A stretch of DNA of 53,457 nt, taken from positions 1-53,457 of the forward strand of contig JAGAIJ010000055.1 of NCBI GenBank assembly GCA_017626595.1. The letters are read 5' to 3'. Origin of the DNA: Clostridia bacterium (GTDB lineage: Bacteria > Bacillota > Clostridia > Monoglobales > Monoglobaceae). Under the pieces are notes generated by a model. It ran no database searches. It saw nothing but the letters and a program-made list of their open reading frames with translations, and was not told where the DNA came from. Positions 7,251 to 16,349 of this stretch are shown piece by piece (within the stretch, counting starts at the first letter, position 1; each line of letters opens with the position of its first letter). Both the position numbers and the translations under genes were made by a program.

Positions 7251-7278
7251 TTGATTTTATCAAAAAGAATGATATACT
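7251..7278 (+). promoter_or_regulatory. Promoter of murA
   Basis: TTGATT (7251-7256), 16-bp spacer, TATACT (7273-7278), about 50 bp before the GTG start. Confidence 0.7.
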
Positions 7279-7328
7279 ATTTTCTTGAAAAAGAAAATGG
7301 GTAAAACTTATCCAAAGTAGGTGTTTTC

Positions 7329-8621
7329 GTGGAAAAATACGTAATTTTGGGCGGTGCAAGACTTGAGGGGGAAGTTGACATCAGCGGAGCTAAAAACTCT
7401 GCAGTTGCTTTAATTGTAGCGTCAGTTATGGTAAAAGGCGTATGTAAAATTGAAAATGTTCCTCTGGTATCCGATACCTATGTGCTTTGTGACATAATTA
7501 ACCAGCTTGGAGGACAGGCTGAACTCTCCGACAAGGGAGTTGCAACTATCGACTGCACAAACCTTGACAACTTCGAGGCTTCCTTTGAGACTGTTGGAAA
7601 AATCCGTGCATCTTCATACTTTATGGGGGCACTTTTAGGACGTTTCCACCACGCAAGAGTTGCTCTTCCGGGGGGCTGTGATTTCGGCGTAAGACCAATC
7701 GACCTCCACCTTAAAGGTTTTTCAAGACTTGGAGCTTCACACTCAATCGAAAACGGTGTTGTAGATATTCAGGCTGAAAATCTTGCAGGGGCATCCGTTT
7801 ATATGGATACTGTTTCTGTTGGGGCAACAATCAACATTATGCTTGCAGGGGCACTTTCAGAGGGAACTACTATAATTGAAAATGCGGCGAAAGAACCCCA
7901 CATCGTTGATGTTGCAAACTTCTTAAACTCAATGGGTGCAAACATCAAGGGTGCAGGTACTGACGTTATTAAAATTAAGGGTGTTGAATCACTTCACGGC
8001 GGAACATACTCCGTTATCCCTGACCAGATTGAAGCAGGCACATTTATGGTGGCTGCTGCAATCACAAATGGCAACGTTTTAATTAAAAACGTTATTCCAA
8101 AACATCTTGACTCAATTTCTGCAAAGCTTATGGAAATTGGCGTTACAGTTGAAGAATACGATGATTCTGTAAGGGTTATCGGCACAGACCGTGTTATAAG
8201 GGCAAACGTTAAAACTATGCCACACCCCGGTTTCCCGACAGATATGCAGCCACAGATGGTTACACTTCTTGCACTTGGCGATGGAACAAGCATTGTTACA
8301 GAAAATGTCTGGGACAACAGATTCAAATATATTGACGAGCTTACAAAAATGGGGGCAAACATCCGTGTTGACGGCAGAACTGCTGTTATCGAGGGGGTTG
8401 AAAAGCTCTCGGGAGCTCCTGTTTCCTCAACCGACCTTCGTGCAGGGGCAGCTATGGTTCTCGCTGGACTTGCCGCACAGGGCGTTACAGAAGTTTATAA
8501 TCTTAAATATATTGACCGAGGCTATGAGAAATTTGAAGAAAAATTAAGAAGCCTCGGAGCACAGATTGCAAGACGCAGTACAGATGATACTACTCCTGCA
8601 AGAAAAAGCAAAACTGCATAA
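7329..8621 (+). CDS. murA: UDP-N-acetylglucosamine 1-carboxyvinyltransferase
   Basis: First committed step of peptidoglycan precursor synthesis: transfers enolpyruvate from PEP to UDP-GlcNAc. The 430-residue product carries the conserved Lys22-Asn23 (SGAKNSAV) and the loop LPGGCDFGVRPIDLHLKG with catalytic Cys117, the residue fosfomycin alkylates. The C-terminal Arg-containing AAMVLAGLAAQG region is intact. GTG is the start codon, with a modest AGTAGGTG ribosome binding site. It has its own promoter. Many Firmicutes carry two copies, murA and murZ; no second copy is in this window. Confidence 0.97.
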   Translation: MEKYVILGGARLEGEVDISGAKNSAVALIVASVMVKGVCKIENVPLVSDTYVLCDIINQLGGQAELSDKGVATIDCTNLDNFEASFETVGKIRASSYFMGALLGRFHHARVALPGGCDFGVRPIDLHLKGFSRLGASHSIENGVVDIQAENLAGASVYMDTVSVGATINIMLAGALSEGTTIIENAAKEPHIVDVANFLNSMGANIKGAGTDVIKIKGVESLHGGTYSVIPDQIEAGTFMVAAAITNGNVLIKNVIPKHLDSISAKLMEIGVTVEEYDDSVRVIGTDRVIRANVKTMPHPGFPTDMQPQMVTLLALGDGTSIVTENVWDNRFKYIDELTKMGANIRVDGRTAVIEGVEKLSGAPVSSTDLRAGAAMVLAGLAAQGVTEVYNLKYIDRGYEKFEEKLRSLGAQIARRSTDDTTPARKSKTA

Positions 8622-8624
8622 CTT

Positions 8625-8650
8625 AAGGCGGACAAGTTCCGCCTTTGCTT
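8625..8650 (+). terminator. Weak terminator-like hairpin after murA
   Basis: AAGGCGGA (8625-8632) / TCCGCCTT (8638-8645) with a 5-nt loop begins 3 bp after the murA stop. The tail TGCTTATAGG is poor in T, so it may only attenuate or protect the mRNA end; the TPR gene follows 19 bp later. Confidence 0.5.
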
Positions 8651-8663
8651 ATAGGGTGATAAT

Positions 8664-9404
8664 ATGATATTCTGGATTACTTTGGCTCTTTTATTGTACG
8701 GCGTATGGTACACCTATTCTCACAGAGGTGACCTCCTTGCAGGAAAGGCACTCCGCCTTTTCAAAGAGGGTAAAAACGCTGAGGCTATCAGGATTTTCAG
8801 GAAAGCTGAAAAGACAGGGAAAATGGCTGTTACAAATCAGATAAACTTTGCCTACACACTTTTAAAAAGCGGATTTTTAGACGAGGCAAGAACAACCTAC
8901 AACTTCGCCTCACTTTCCAAAAAAGCTAAAAAAGACGAAAAGATTGTTATAAAATCCCAGCTTGCACTTGTTGAGTGGAAAAGCGGAAACTTAAAGGTTG
9001 CCACAGAGATGCTTGAGGAAGTTTTTAAGACCTACAAAAACTCCCTTATCTACCAAAGCCTTGGCCTTATGTATCTTTTAGGTCCATCAAAGGAAAAGGC
9101 ACTTGAGTTCTGTCTTGAAGCCTATGACTACAACAGCGACGACAACGTTATTGTTGACAATCTTGCAGAGGCATATATTTTAAACGGGGAAACAGAAAAG
9201 GCAGAGGCTCTTTATGAGGAGCTTATGGAGAGAAAGCCTGCTTTCCCTGACGCTTACTTTGGCTATGGTATGCTTCTCTTGAATAAAGGCGAAAAGGAAA
9301 GGGCTTTAAGCCTTTTGGACACAGCGCTCCATAAACCATTCAGCTTCTTAAGTCCGATTACAAAAGAAAAAGTTCAGGCAATTTATGATGCAAATATAGA
9401 TTAA
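8664..9404 (+). CDS. Membrane-anchored TPR repeat protein
   Basis: Function unknown. The 246-residue product begins with one membrane segment (IFWITLALLLYGVWYTY, about residues 2-18). The rest is alpha-helical with several tetratricopeptide-like repeats: KEGKNAEAIRIFRKAEK, NQINFAYTLLKSGFLDEARTTY split between repeats, then YQSLGLMYLLGPSKEKALEF, NLAEAYILNGETEKAEALY and YGYGMLLL-type helices. TPR arrays scaffold protein complexes, so an inner-membrane adaptor facing the cytosol is plausible. It follows murA by 42 bp and is probably cotranscribed, ending at a strong terminator. Confidence 0.8.
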   Translation: MIFWITLALLLYGVWYTYSHRGDLLAGKALRLFKEGKNAEAIRIFRKAEKTGKMAVTNQINFAYTLLKSGFLDEARTTYNFASLSKKAKKDEKIVIKSQLALVEWKSGNLKVATEMLEEVFKTYKNSLIYQSLGLMYLLGPSKEKALEFCLEAYDYNSDDNVIVDNLAEAYILNGETEKAEALYEELMERKPAFPDAYFGYGMLLLNKGEKERALSLLDTALHKPFSFLSPITKEKVQAIYDANID

Positions 9405-9428
9405 GGTGCGGGGAACGCACCTTTTTTA
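9403..9428 (+). terminator. Terminator of the murA-TPR unit
   Basis: AGGTGCG (9404-9410) / CGCACCT (9416-9422) with a GGGAA loop, followed by six T. It overlaps the TPR stop codon and precedes the GH125 start. Confidence 0.85.
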
Positions 9429-9447
9429 TAAACAGAAAGGAAAAGAT

Positions 9448-10716
9448 ATGGAAATTCCAAAGATTGTAAAAGAACATATTGAAAAAAACTATGAAATAAT
9501 CAAGAAGTCCCGTCCGAAACTTGCAGAGCTTTACAAAAACTGTTATCCTAACACTATTGAAACAGCGTTAGTGCCACAGGAAGACGGCTCATACTTCGTT
9601 TTAACCGGGGACATTCCTGCTATGTGGCTCAGGGACTCCACAGCTGAGGTTTCACACTACATACCTCTCTGTCATGACGAGGAGGTTAAAAATATCATAA
9701 AGGGCGTAATCAAGCGTCAGTTTATGTATATCGCAATTGAGCCATACTCAAACTCCTTTAACGAGGAGGCAAACAACAACCACTATGAAGAGGATATTCC
9801 AGCCAACGACCCTTGGGTTTGGGAGAGAAAATACGAGGTTGACTCTCTTTGTTATCCTTTCCGTCTTCTCTATCTTTACTGGAAAGAAACAGGGGACAAC
9901 TCCCTTTTAGATGAAGAATTTATCAAAACAGTTAAAACTGTTATTTCCTTATGGAAAACTGAGCAGGAACATATGGAAAAATCTCCATACATCTTTATCC
10001 GTCCAACAGACAACCCTCCTTGTCTTCACAATAACGGCAAAGGAAACCCTGTTTCCTACACAGGTATGACCTGGAGCGGTTTCAGGCCTTCCGACGACCA
10101 GTGCACCTACGGTTACCTTATTCCATCAAACATTTTTGCAGTTGTGGTTTTAGGCTATATTGCCGAGATGCTTGAAGCTATTGGCTATGACAAGACTCTT
10201 ATTGAGGAAGTAAATCTTCTTAAGGAACAGATTGAAGAGGGCATTAACAAGTTCGGCATTATTGACCACGAAAAATACGGCAAGGTTTATGCCTGCGAAA
10301 CTGACGGAATGGGCAACCATCTTCTTTTTGACGATGCAAATGTTCCAAGTCTTCTTTCAATTCCATATTTAGGCTACAAGAACGACGAAGTTTACAAGAA
10401 CACAAGAAAGCTTATTTTAAGCCCTGAAAATCCATATTATTATGAAGGAAAATTTGCAAAGGGCATCGGCAGTCCTCACACACCTGAAAATTACATCTGG
10501 CATATTGCACTTTCAATGCAGGGACTTACAGCTGAAAGCAAGGAGGAAATCCTTGAAATCCTTGATATGCTTGAAAATACTGACGCAGGCACAGGCTTTA
10601 TGCACGAGGGATTTTTGGCCGACGACCCGAACGTTTTCACAAGACCTTGGTTTAGCTGGTCTAACTCACTTTTCGCAGAATTCGTAGAATCTGCTCTTGA
10701 AAAAGGAATATTATAA
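9448..10716 (+). CDS. Glycoside hydrolase family 125 (exo-alpha-1,6-mannosidase)
   Basis: GH125 enzymes remove non-reducing alpha-1,6-linked mannose by an inverting, metal-independent mechanism. The 422-residue product from ATG 9448 (AAAGGAAAAGAT ribosome binding site) carries the family signature GDIPAMWLRDS (residues 54-64) and later segments such as MTWSGFRPSDDQCTYGYLIP and MHEGF..DDPNVFTRPWFSW, which line the active site in this family. There is no signal peptide, so it acts in the cytosol on imported mannosides. No mannan or N-glycan locus surrounds it; it is a lone carbohydrate gene among housekeeping genes. The in-frame GTG 9406 is rejected because it lies in the terminator. Confidence 0.92.
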   Translation: MEIPKIVKEHIEKNYEIIKKSRPKLAELYKNCYPNTIETALVPQEDGSYFVLTGDIPAMWLRDSTAEVSHYIPLCHDEEVKNIIKGVIKRQFMYIAIEPYSNSFNEEANNNHYEEDIPANDPWVWERKYEVDSLCYPFRLLYLYWKETGDNSLLDEEFIKTVKTVISLWKTEQEHMEKSPYIFIRPTDNPPCLHNNGKGNPVSYTGMTWSGFRPSDDQCTYGYLIPSNIFAVVVLGYIAEMLEAIGYDKTLIEEVNLLKEQIEEGINKFGIIDHEKYGKVYACETDGMGNHLLFDDANVPSLLSIPYLGYKNDEVYKNTRKLILSPENPYYYEGKFAKGIGSPHTPENYIWHIALSMQGLTAESKEEILEILDMLENTDAGTGFMHEGFLADDPNVFTRPWFSWSNSLFAEFVESALEKGIL

Positions 10717-10744
10717 AAAAGGGGCTTTAAGCTCCTTTTTTTTG
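10714..10744 (+). terminator. Terminator of the GH125 gene
   Basis: AAAAAGGGGCTT / AAGCTCCTTTTT (one G-T pair) with a 2-3 nt loop and eight or more T, overlapping the stop codon. Confidence 0.88.
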
Positions 10745-10820
10745 TGTAAATTTTTTCAAAAAACACTTGTTAAAATCGGCAAAAAGTGGTAAACTTAAAA
10801 TGAGGGAAGTTGGGTATTTT

Positions 10821-10849
10821 TTGGCTTTCCCGTAAATTTGAATTATAAT
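10821..10849 (+). promoter_or_regulatory. Promoter of the oxaloacetate decarboxylase operon
   Basis: TTGGCT (10821-10826), 17-bp spacer, TATAAT (10844-10849), about 40 bp before the first gene. A matching -10 with a weaker -35. Confidence 0.65.
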
Positions 10850-10889
10850 TAGCCATTGGCATAAACACATTTCGAAAGGAGGATATTTT

Positions 10890-11165
10890 ATGGCTGAGGT
10901 TTCAACAGGTCTGGTTGTAGGACTTGGTTTGACAATCGTTTTTTCTGGCCTTATCTGTATAATCTTTATTTTATACATTATGGGCGCTCTGGTAAATGCT
11001 TTCCAGAAGAAAAAGCCAACCGAAGAGGTTAAGCAGGCCGTAGTTCCACAGGACACAGTTATTCCAAACAAAGGCGAATTTATCGCTGCAGTTTCCGCTG
11101 CTATTGCAGAGGATTTAGGCACAGACATTTCGGGAATCCGAATTGTATCTGTAAAAAAAGTTTAA
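10890..11165 (+). CDS. oadG: Oxaloacetate decarboxylase gamma chain (OadG family)
   Basis: Small membrane subunit that assembles the Na+-translocating decarboxylase. The 91-residue product has a short periplasm-facing start, one membrane segment (about residues 8-32, VVGLGLTIVFSGLICIIFILYI region), a charged linker QKKKPTEE, and a soluble tail ending DISGIRIVSVKKV, a plan typical of OadG. An AAAGGAGG ribosome binding site is present. First gene of a four-gene set (gamma, biotin carrier, beta, alpha) that encodes one complex. Confidence 0.9.
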   Translation: MAEVSTGLVVGLGLTIVFSGLICIIFILYIMGALVNAFQKKKPTEEVKQAVVPQDTVIPNKGEFIAAVSAAIAEDLGTDISGIRIVSVKKV

Positions 11166-11186
11166 TTTAAAAGGAGAATTACAATT

Positions 11187-11540
11187 ATGAAAAATTATAA
11201 AGTAAATGTTAACGGAACAGAATATGTAGTTTCAATCGAACTTATTTCAGAGGAAGAAGCAAAGGCTTCTGCTCCTGCTCAGGCTCCAGCTCCTGCAGCT
11301 GCTCCTGCACCTGCTGCTTCTGGCGAAGGCGAAGCTGTAAACAGCCCAATGCCAGGTACAATCCTTGACGTTAAGGTTAAGGTTGGGGACACTGTTAAGG
11401 CAGGTCAGGTTCTTATGATTTTAGAAGCTATGAAGATGGAAAATGAAATCATGGCAGGTTGCGACGGCACAATTACATCAGTAGGCGTTACAAAGGGACA
11501 GTCTGTTGAAAACGGAACACCTCTTTGCACAATAAAATAA
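11187..11540 (+). CDS. Biotin carboxyl carrier protein of the Na+ decarboxylase
   Basis: Carries CO2 on biotin between the carboxyltransferase (alpha) and the membrane pump (beta). The 117-residue product has an N-terminal strand region, an Ala/Pro linker (about residues 27-44) and a biotinyl domain with EAMKMEN, where Lys83 is the biotin site. Here the carrier is a separate protein, as in methylmalonyl-CoA and glutaconyl-CoA decarboxylases, rather than fused to the alpha chain as in classical OadA. Located 21 bp after oadG and 15 bp before the beta subunit. Confidence 0.95.
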   Translation: MKNYKVNVNGTEYVVSIELISEEEAKASAPAQAPAPAAAPAPAASGEGEAVNSPMPGTILDVKVKVGDTVKAGQVLMILEAMKMENEIMAGCDGTITSVGVTKGQSVENGTPLCTIK

Positions 11541-11555
11541 TTGGAGGAAATTCGG

Positions 11556-13172
11556 ATGAGTAAAAGAATTTTTGCCCTTCTGCTTTCCGTAATCCTCGTT
11601 TTCTCATGTTTCATCACATGCTTCGGGGCAGAGGATGCAGAGGCTCTGACTATCAAGTCAGCTACTATAAACGAAGACGGCAGTCTCTTAGAGGTTACCG
11701 TTGTTAACACAAGCCACAAGGACATTGAAAATTCAGCTATCGTTTTTGAAGCACCAAAGGGTGACGTTGAATTTATCACTGCTTATGGCACATATTTATA
11801 CGAGGTTAAAGCGGGAGAATCAATTAAAGTCAGCGCTCCAATCGTTACAAAGAGCTTTGACAAAAACAATCTCCCTGTAATCAACTGCTCTGTGGCTTAC
11901 GTTTTTGCTTCAGGAAATGACATCAACATCGGTGAAACACCTGAGCAGTTTGAAATCACAAAGGAAAATATCTTAAATCAGGCTCCGGAAAACGCTATTG
12001 TAAACTTCTTAAAGCAAACAGGCTTCTATATGGTATTCAGCAATCTTAACTGGGAATCACTTCTTATGATTGCTATCGCTTGTTTACTTTTGTACCTTGC
12101 AATTGTTAAGAAGTTTGAACCACTTCTCCTTCTTCCAATTGCCTTTGGTATGCTTCTTACAAACCTTGTTGGCGCTGAAATGTACCACGAGGAGCTTTTC
12201 GCAGACGGCCATGTTCACTGGAATTTATTCAGCGCAGGCGGTACTGTTACACCTGGTCTTATCGACTATTTATACCTTGGGGTTAAGCTTGGAATTTATC
12301 CTTGTCTTATCTTCGTAGGCGTTGGCGCTATGACAGACTTCGGTCCTCTTATCGCAAACCCAAAGAGCTTACTTTTAGGCGCTGCTGCACAGCTTGGTAT
12401 TTTTGCAACATTCTTAGGAGCTCGCGCTCTTGGATTTACTGCTGCTGAAGCAGGCTCAATCGGTATTATCGGCGGTGCCGACGGCCCTACAGCCATCTTC
12501 ACAACAACAATCCTTGCGCCACATCTTTTAGGACCTATTGCTGTTGCCGCTTACTCATACATGGCTCTCGTTCCTGTTATTCAGCCACCTATCATGAAGG
12601 CTCTTACAACAAAAGAAGAAAGACAGATTGTTATGACAGAACTCAGACCTGTTTCAAAGACAGAAAAGATTATATTCCCAATCGTTGTTACAATTTTCGT
12701 AGCACTTCTCGTTCCATCAGCAGCTCCACTTGTAGGCTGTCTTATGCTTGGTAACCTTATCAAGGAAAGTGGCGTTTGTGAACGACTTTCAAAGACTGTT
12801 CAGAACGAGCTTATGAATATTGTTACAATATTCCTCGGAATTTCAGTTGGTGCTACTGCTACTGCAAGCACATTCTTAAGCCTTGAGACAATCAAGATTA
12901 TTGTTATGGGCGTTATCGCCTTTGCAATGGGTACTGCAGGCGGACTTCTCCTTGCAAAGTTTATGAACCTCTTCTTAAAGAAGAAAATCAATCCGCTTAT
13001 CGGTTCAGCAGGCGTTTCTGCTGTTCCTATGGCTGCAAGAGTTTCACAGAAGGTTGGTCAAGCTGAAAATCCAAAGAACTTCCTCCTTATGCACGCTATG
13101 GGACCTAACGTTGCAGGTGTTATCGGTTCAGCTATCGCTGCCGGCGCACTCCTTGCAATGATTCCTCACTAA
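11556..13172 (+). CDS. oadB: Na+-translocating decarboxylase beta subunit with N-terminal extracytoplasmic domain
   Basis: Membrane pump that decarboxylates carboxybiotin and exports Na+. From ATG 11556 (GGAGG at 11543-11547) the protein is 538 residues, well above the roughly 380-430 usual for OadB. Residues 1-25 look like a signal peptide or first helix ([18 protein letters not shown]). About residues 30-140 form a beta-rich domain of FxLYD-like character, and the OadB core follows from about residue 150. The core keeps [10 protein letters not shown] with the essential Asp and many membrane helices. The substrate of the complex is set by the alpha chain next door. The extra domain would lie outside the membrane. 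Confidence 0.92.
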   Translation: MSKRIFALLLSVILVFSCFITCFGAEDAEALTIKSATINEDGSLLEVTVVNTSHKDIENSAIVFEAPKGDVEFITAYGTYLYEVKAGESIKVSAPIVTKSFDKNNLPVINCSVAYVFASGNDINIGETPEQFEITKENILNQAPENAIVNFLKQTGFYMVFSNLNWESLLMIAIACLLLYLAIVKKFEPLLLLPIAFGMLLTNLVGAEMYHEELFADGHVHWNLFSAGGTVTPGLIDYLYLGVKLGIYPCLIFVGVGAMTDFGPLIANPKSLLLGAAAQLGIFATFLGARALGFTAAEAGSIGIIGGADGPTAIFTTTILAPHLLGPIAVAAYSYMALVPVIQPPIMKALTTKEERQIVMTELRPVSKTEKIIFPIVVTIFVALLVPSAAPLVGCLMLGNLIKESGVCERLSKTVQNELMNIVTIFLGISVGATATASTFLSLETIKIIVMGVIAFAMGTAGGLLLAKFMNLFLKKKINPLIGSAGVSAVPMAARVSQKVGQAENPKNFLLMHAMGPNVAGVIGSAIAAGALLAMIPH

Positions 13173-13239
13173 AGTATAACAGGGGGATTTTCCCCTGATA
13201 ATCTTAAATCGCTGTTGATACAGCAGAAAGGCAGATATT

Positions 13240-14628
13240 ATGTCAAAGTTATATATTACTGATACAATCTTAAGAGATGCTCATCAGTCACAGGCTGCAA
13301 CACGTATGCGTATCGAAGATATGCTTCCTGCCTGTGAAATTCTTGATAAAGTTGGCTACTGGTCCCTGGAATGCTGGGGCGGAGCTACTTTTGACTCCTG
13401 TATGAGATTCTTAAACGAAGACCCTTGGGAAAGACTTCGCGCTCTTAAAAAGGCTATTCCTAACACAAAACTCCAGATGCTTTTCCGTGGTCAGAATATT
13501 CTCGGCTACAAGCACTACGCAGACGACGTTGTTCAGGCATTCTGCAAGAAGTCTATCGAAAACGGTATTGATGTTGTAAGAGTTTTCGACGCTCTTAACG
13601 ACCCAAGAAACCTTGAGGCTTCTATCAAGTTCGTTAAGGAATACGGCGGTATGTGTGAGGCTGCTATAAGCTACACAACAAGCCCTGTTCACAACGAAGA
13701 TTACTTTGTAAAACTTGCTATGGAGTTTGAAAAAATGGGTGCAGACACAATCTGTATCAAGGATATGGCAAACCTTCTCCTTCCTTACGACGCATACAGC
13801 CTCGTAAAGAAGCTTAAGGAAAATGTTGGTGTTCCAATTCACCTCCATACTCACAATACTGCAGGAACAGGTGATATGACAAACCTTATGGCTGTTCATG
13901 CTGGGGTTGATATCGTTGACTGTGCTTTATCTCCATTTGCAAACGGTACATCAAACCCATCAACTGAAGCTATGGTTGCTACACTCAAGGGCACAGAAAG
14001 AGATACAGGCCTCGACCTTGGTCTTTTGGCTAAGGCTGCTGAGCACTTTATCGGAATTGCAAAGAAGCTTAAGGAACAGGGAAGCCTTGACCCTAAGGTT
14101 CTTAACGTTGACCCTAACGCACTTTTATATCAGGTTCCTGGCGGTATGCTTTCAAACCTTATTTCACAGCTCAAACAGCAGAATGCCGAAGATAAGTACT
14201 ATGAAGTGCTTGCTGAAGTTCCAAGAGTAAGAGCTGACTTCGGTTACCCACCACTTGTTACTCCTACAAGCCAGATTGTTGGTACACAGGCTGTTCTCAA
14301 TGTTCTTATGGGCAGATACAAGATGATTTCAAAGGAATCAAAGGGCCTTTTAAGAGGTGAATACGGTAAGCTTCCTGGCGAAGTTAACGAGGAAGTAAGA
14401 AAGCTTGCTATCGGCGATGATGAAGTAATCACTTGCCGTCCGGCTGACCTTATCGCACCTGAGCTTGAAAAGTACAGAGAAGAAGCAAAGGGTATGGCTA
14501 AAAACGAAGAAGACGTTTTAAGCTACGCTTTATTCCCACAGGTTGCATCAAAGTTCTTTGAAACAAGAGATAAGAAAGTAGAACCTGCAGACGAAGTAAA
14601 GACAATTTATGTTCAGGATTTATCCTAA
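13240..14628 (+). CDS. oadA: Oxaloacetate decarboxylase alpha (carboxyltransferase) subunit
   Basis: Transfers CO2 from oxaloacetate to the biotin carrier. The 462-residue protein begins with the HMGL-like barrel signature DTILRDAHQSQAATRM. It contains LFRGQNILGYKHYADD, the metal-site segment DTICIKDMANLL, and LHTHNTAGTGDMTNL. The PYC_OADA conserved region follows, and the protein stops before any biotinyl domain, matching the separate carrier upstream. Pyruvate carboxylase subunit B shares this domain, but linkage to oadB and oadG supports a Na+ pump. A CAGGGG/CCCCTG hairpin (13180-13197) without a T tract lies in the gap after oadB. Confidence 0.94.
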   Translation: MSKLYITDTILRDAHQSQAATRMRIEDMLPACEILDKVGYWSLECWGGATFDSCMRFLNEDPWERLRALKKAIPNTKLQMLFRGQNILGYKHYADDVVQAFCKKSIENGIDVVRVFDALNDPRNLEASIKFVKEYGGMCEAAISYTTSPVHNEDYFVKLAMEFEKMGADTICIKDMANLLLPYDAYSLVKKLKENVGVPIHLHTHNTAGTGDMTNLMAVHAGVDIVDCALSPFANGTSNPSTEAMVATLKGTERDTGLDLGLLAKAAEHFIGIAKKLKEQGSLDPKVLNVDPNALLYQVPGGMLSNLISQLKQQNAEDKYYEVLAEVPRVRADFGYPPLVTPTSQIVGTQAVLNVLMGRYKMISKESKGLLRGEYGKLPGEVNEEVRKLAIGDDEVITCRPADLIAPELEKYREEAKGMAKNEEDVLSYALFPQVASKFFETRDKKVEPADEVKTIYVQDLS

Positions 14629-14638
14629 AATTTAATTT

Positions 14639-14669
14639 AATACCCCTGCAAATGCAGGGGTATTTTTTT
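14639..14669 (+). terminator. Terminator of the oxaloacetate decarboxylase operon
   Basis: ATACCCCTGC (14640-14649) / GCAGGGGTAT (14654-14663), loop AAAT, followed by seven T. Confidence 0.92.
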
Positions 14670-14705
14670 ATGCAATTTTGTAATACTAACCTAAGAGGTG
14701 AGTTT

Positions 14706-16349
14706 ATGAAATTAAGGGATTTGTTTCTATATAAAGAGGTAAATTACGGGAAGGATTTTTACCTTAAAGAATCAGAGGAGAGTTTAGTTAACAACAAGAA
14801 AAACGAATACATTAAAAGCGAAATTAAAGACAAGGACTGTGCCCCATATAAAGAGGGAAAGGTTGACAAGGATATTGAAAAAAACCTTTCTTTTATAAAG
14901 GATACCTTTACTTTCGGGGTTAATCTTGACCTTATGCTCCGTGAATTTACAATAAATTTTACTGACGGCAAAGTCAAAGGCTTTCTTGTTTTCTTTGACG
15001 GAATGTCTAATGCTGACAGAATTAACCGTGACATACTCCGCCCTCTTTTGTCCTACGGCACAGACAAAAGTAAAGCTGTCTGCACCGAAGACAATATTTA
15101 CAACAATGCAATTACACAGGCACCACAGACAAGGTTTTATGACATTCGTCAGGTTATTGAGCTTATTGAGTTCGGCAACTGCGCAGTTTTTATTGACGGG
15201 TGTGAGTGTGCTTTTGTGGCTGATGTAAAAAATTTAAGCGGTAGAGATGTGGGGACCCCTATAACCGAGGCTGTGCTTTCAGGACCACAGGAAGCATTTT
15301 GTGAAAAAATTATGACAAACCTTGGGCTTATCAGAAAAATTCTCAAGGACTCCAACGTTGTAGCAGAAAAAATGACCATCGGCAGACGAAGTAAGACCCC
15401 TTGCGCCCTGATGTATATTAAAGGGATTACAAACAAATCTCTTGTTGCAGAGGTGCGAAGACGCCTTAAAAACATTAAGCTTGACTATGTTTTTTCTTCT
15501 TCTGACATTGAAATGATGATTGAAGAAAGCACCTTTTTCCCTCTCCCTCAGGTCCTGAAAACTGAACGCCCCGACAGAGCCGCAGCCATGCTGTCTATGG
15601 GCAAGGCTGTGATTGTTGTCCAGGGCAGTCCCTTTGCCCTTGTTGTACCTGTAAATTTAGGTGATTTGATTGAGGCGTCAGAGGACAACTATGTCCGTGT
15701 TGAAGAGGCAAATTATATGCGCCTCGTGAGGATTTTTGGCATACTTCTTGCAATTTTCACCCCCTGTGGTTTTCTTGCCTTATGCCTCTATCACCACGAG
15801 AGTATTCCCTCGGACCTGCTTTTCGCAATTGAGGCAACCAGAGAGGTTGTGCCCTTTCCTCTTACGCTGGAAATGATTTTTATGGTTCTTGCCTTTGAGC
15901 TTATCAAGGAGGCAAGTATAAGAATTCCTGACCCAATCGGCTCAACCTTAGGAATTGTAGGCGGTCTTATTTTAGGTCAGGCAGCTGTCAGCGCAAATTT
16001 AGTCAGTCCTATGCTTATAATTGTAGTGTCAATCGCAGGCTTGGGGGCGTTTTCCGTGCCGTCCCTGTCTATGTCAAGGGCTATTTCCCTTTTGCAGATT
16101 ATATTTATTCTTCTATCGGCTTTTGCAGGATTTCTTGGAATTGCTTTGGGAATTTTTATGGGAATTATCGCCCTTTCAGGCAGAACCTCAGTGGGCGTGC
16201 CATATCTTGCGCCACTTGCCCCAAAGGAAAGCTCTGTTCTTCGTTCCTTATTTATAAATCCAATATGGAAAAAAGAAAAGCGTCCGCCTGAACTCAAAAC
16301 ACAAAACCCGGATATGCAACCTAAAATCAGCCGAAAGTGGGTGGAATAA
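14706..16349 (+). CDS. Spore germinant receptor subunit A (GerA family)
   Basis: Subunit A of a GerA-type receptor in the spore inner membrane that senses germinants. ATG 14706 with AGAGGTG upstream gives 547 residues; the longer frame from 14652 starts inside the preceding terminator. The product has a soluble N-terminal domain with NFTDGKVKGFLVFFDGM, then five or so membrane helices from about residue 340, including EMIFMVLAFELIKEASIRIPDPIGSTLGIVGGLILGQA in pieces, the family's best conserved region. A forespore sigma-type -10 (AATACTA, 14682-14688) lies just upstream but its -35 is weak. Confidence 0.95.
   Translation: MKLRDLFLYKEVNYGKDFYLKESEESLVNNKKNEYIKSEIKDKDCAPYKEGKVDKDIEKNLSFIKDTFTFGVNLDLMLREFTINFTDGKVKGFLVFFDGMSNADRINRDILRPLLSYGTDKSKAVCTEDNIYNNAITQAPQTRFYDIRQVIELIEFGNCAVFIDGCECAFVADVKNLSGRDVGTPITEAVLSGPQEAFCEKIMTNLGLIRKILKDSNVVAEKMTIGRRSKTPCALMYIKGITNKSLVAEVRRRLKNIKLDYVFSSSDIEMMIEESTFFPLPQVLKTERPDRAAAMLSMGKAVIVVQGSPFALVVPVNLGDLIEASEDNYVRVEEANYMRLVRIFGILLAIFTPCGFLALCLYHHESIPSDLLFAIEATREVVPFPLTLEMIFMVLAFELIKEASIRIPDPIGSTLGIVGGLILGQAAVSANLVSPMLIIVVSIAGLGAFSVPSLSMSRAISLLQIIFILLSAFAGFLGIALGIFMGIIALSGRTSVGVPYLAPLAPKESSVLRSLFINPIWKKEKRPPELKTQNPDMQPKISRKWVE

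Noticed and set aside
13411-13899. 162-residue open frame opposite oadA
   Set aside because: Shadow of the highly conserved oadA sequence; no start signals.
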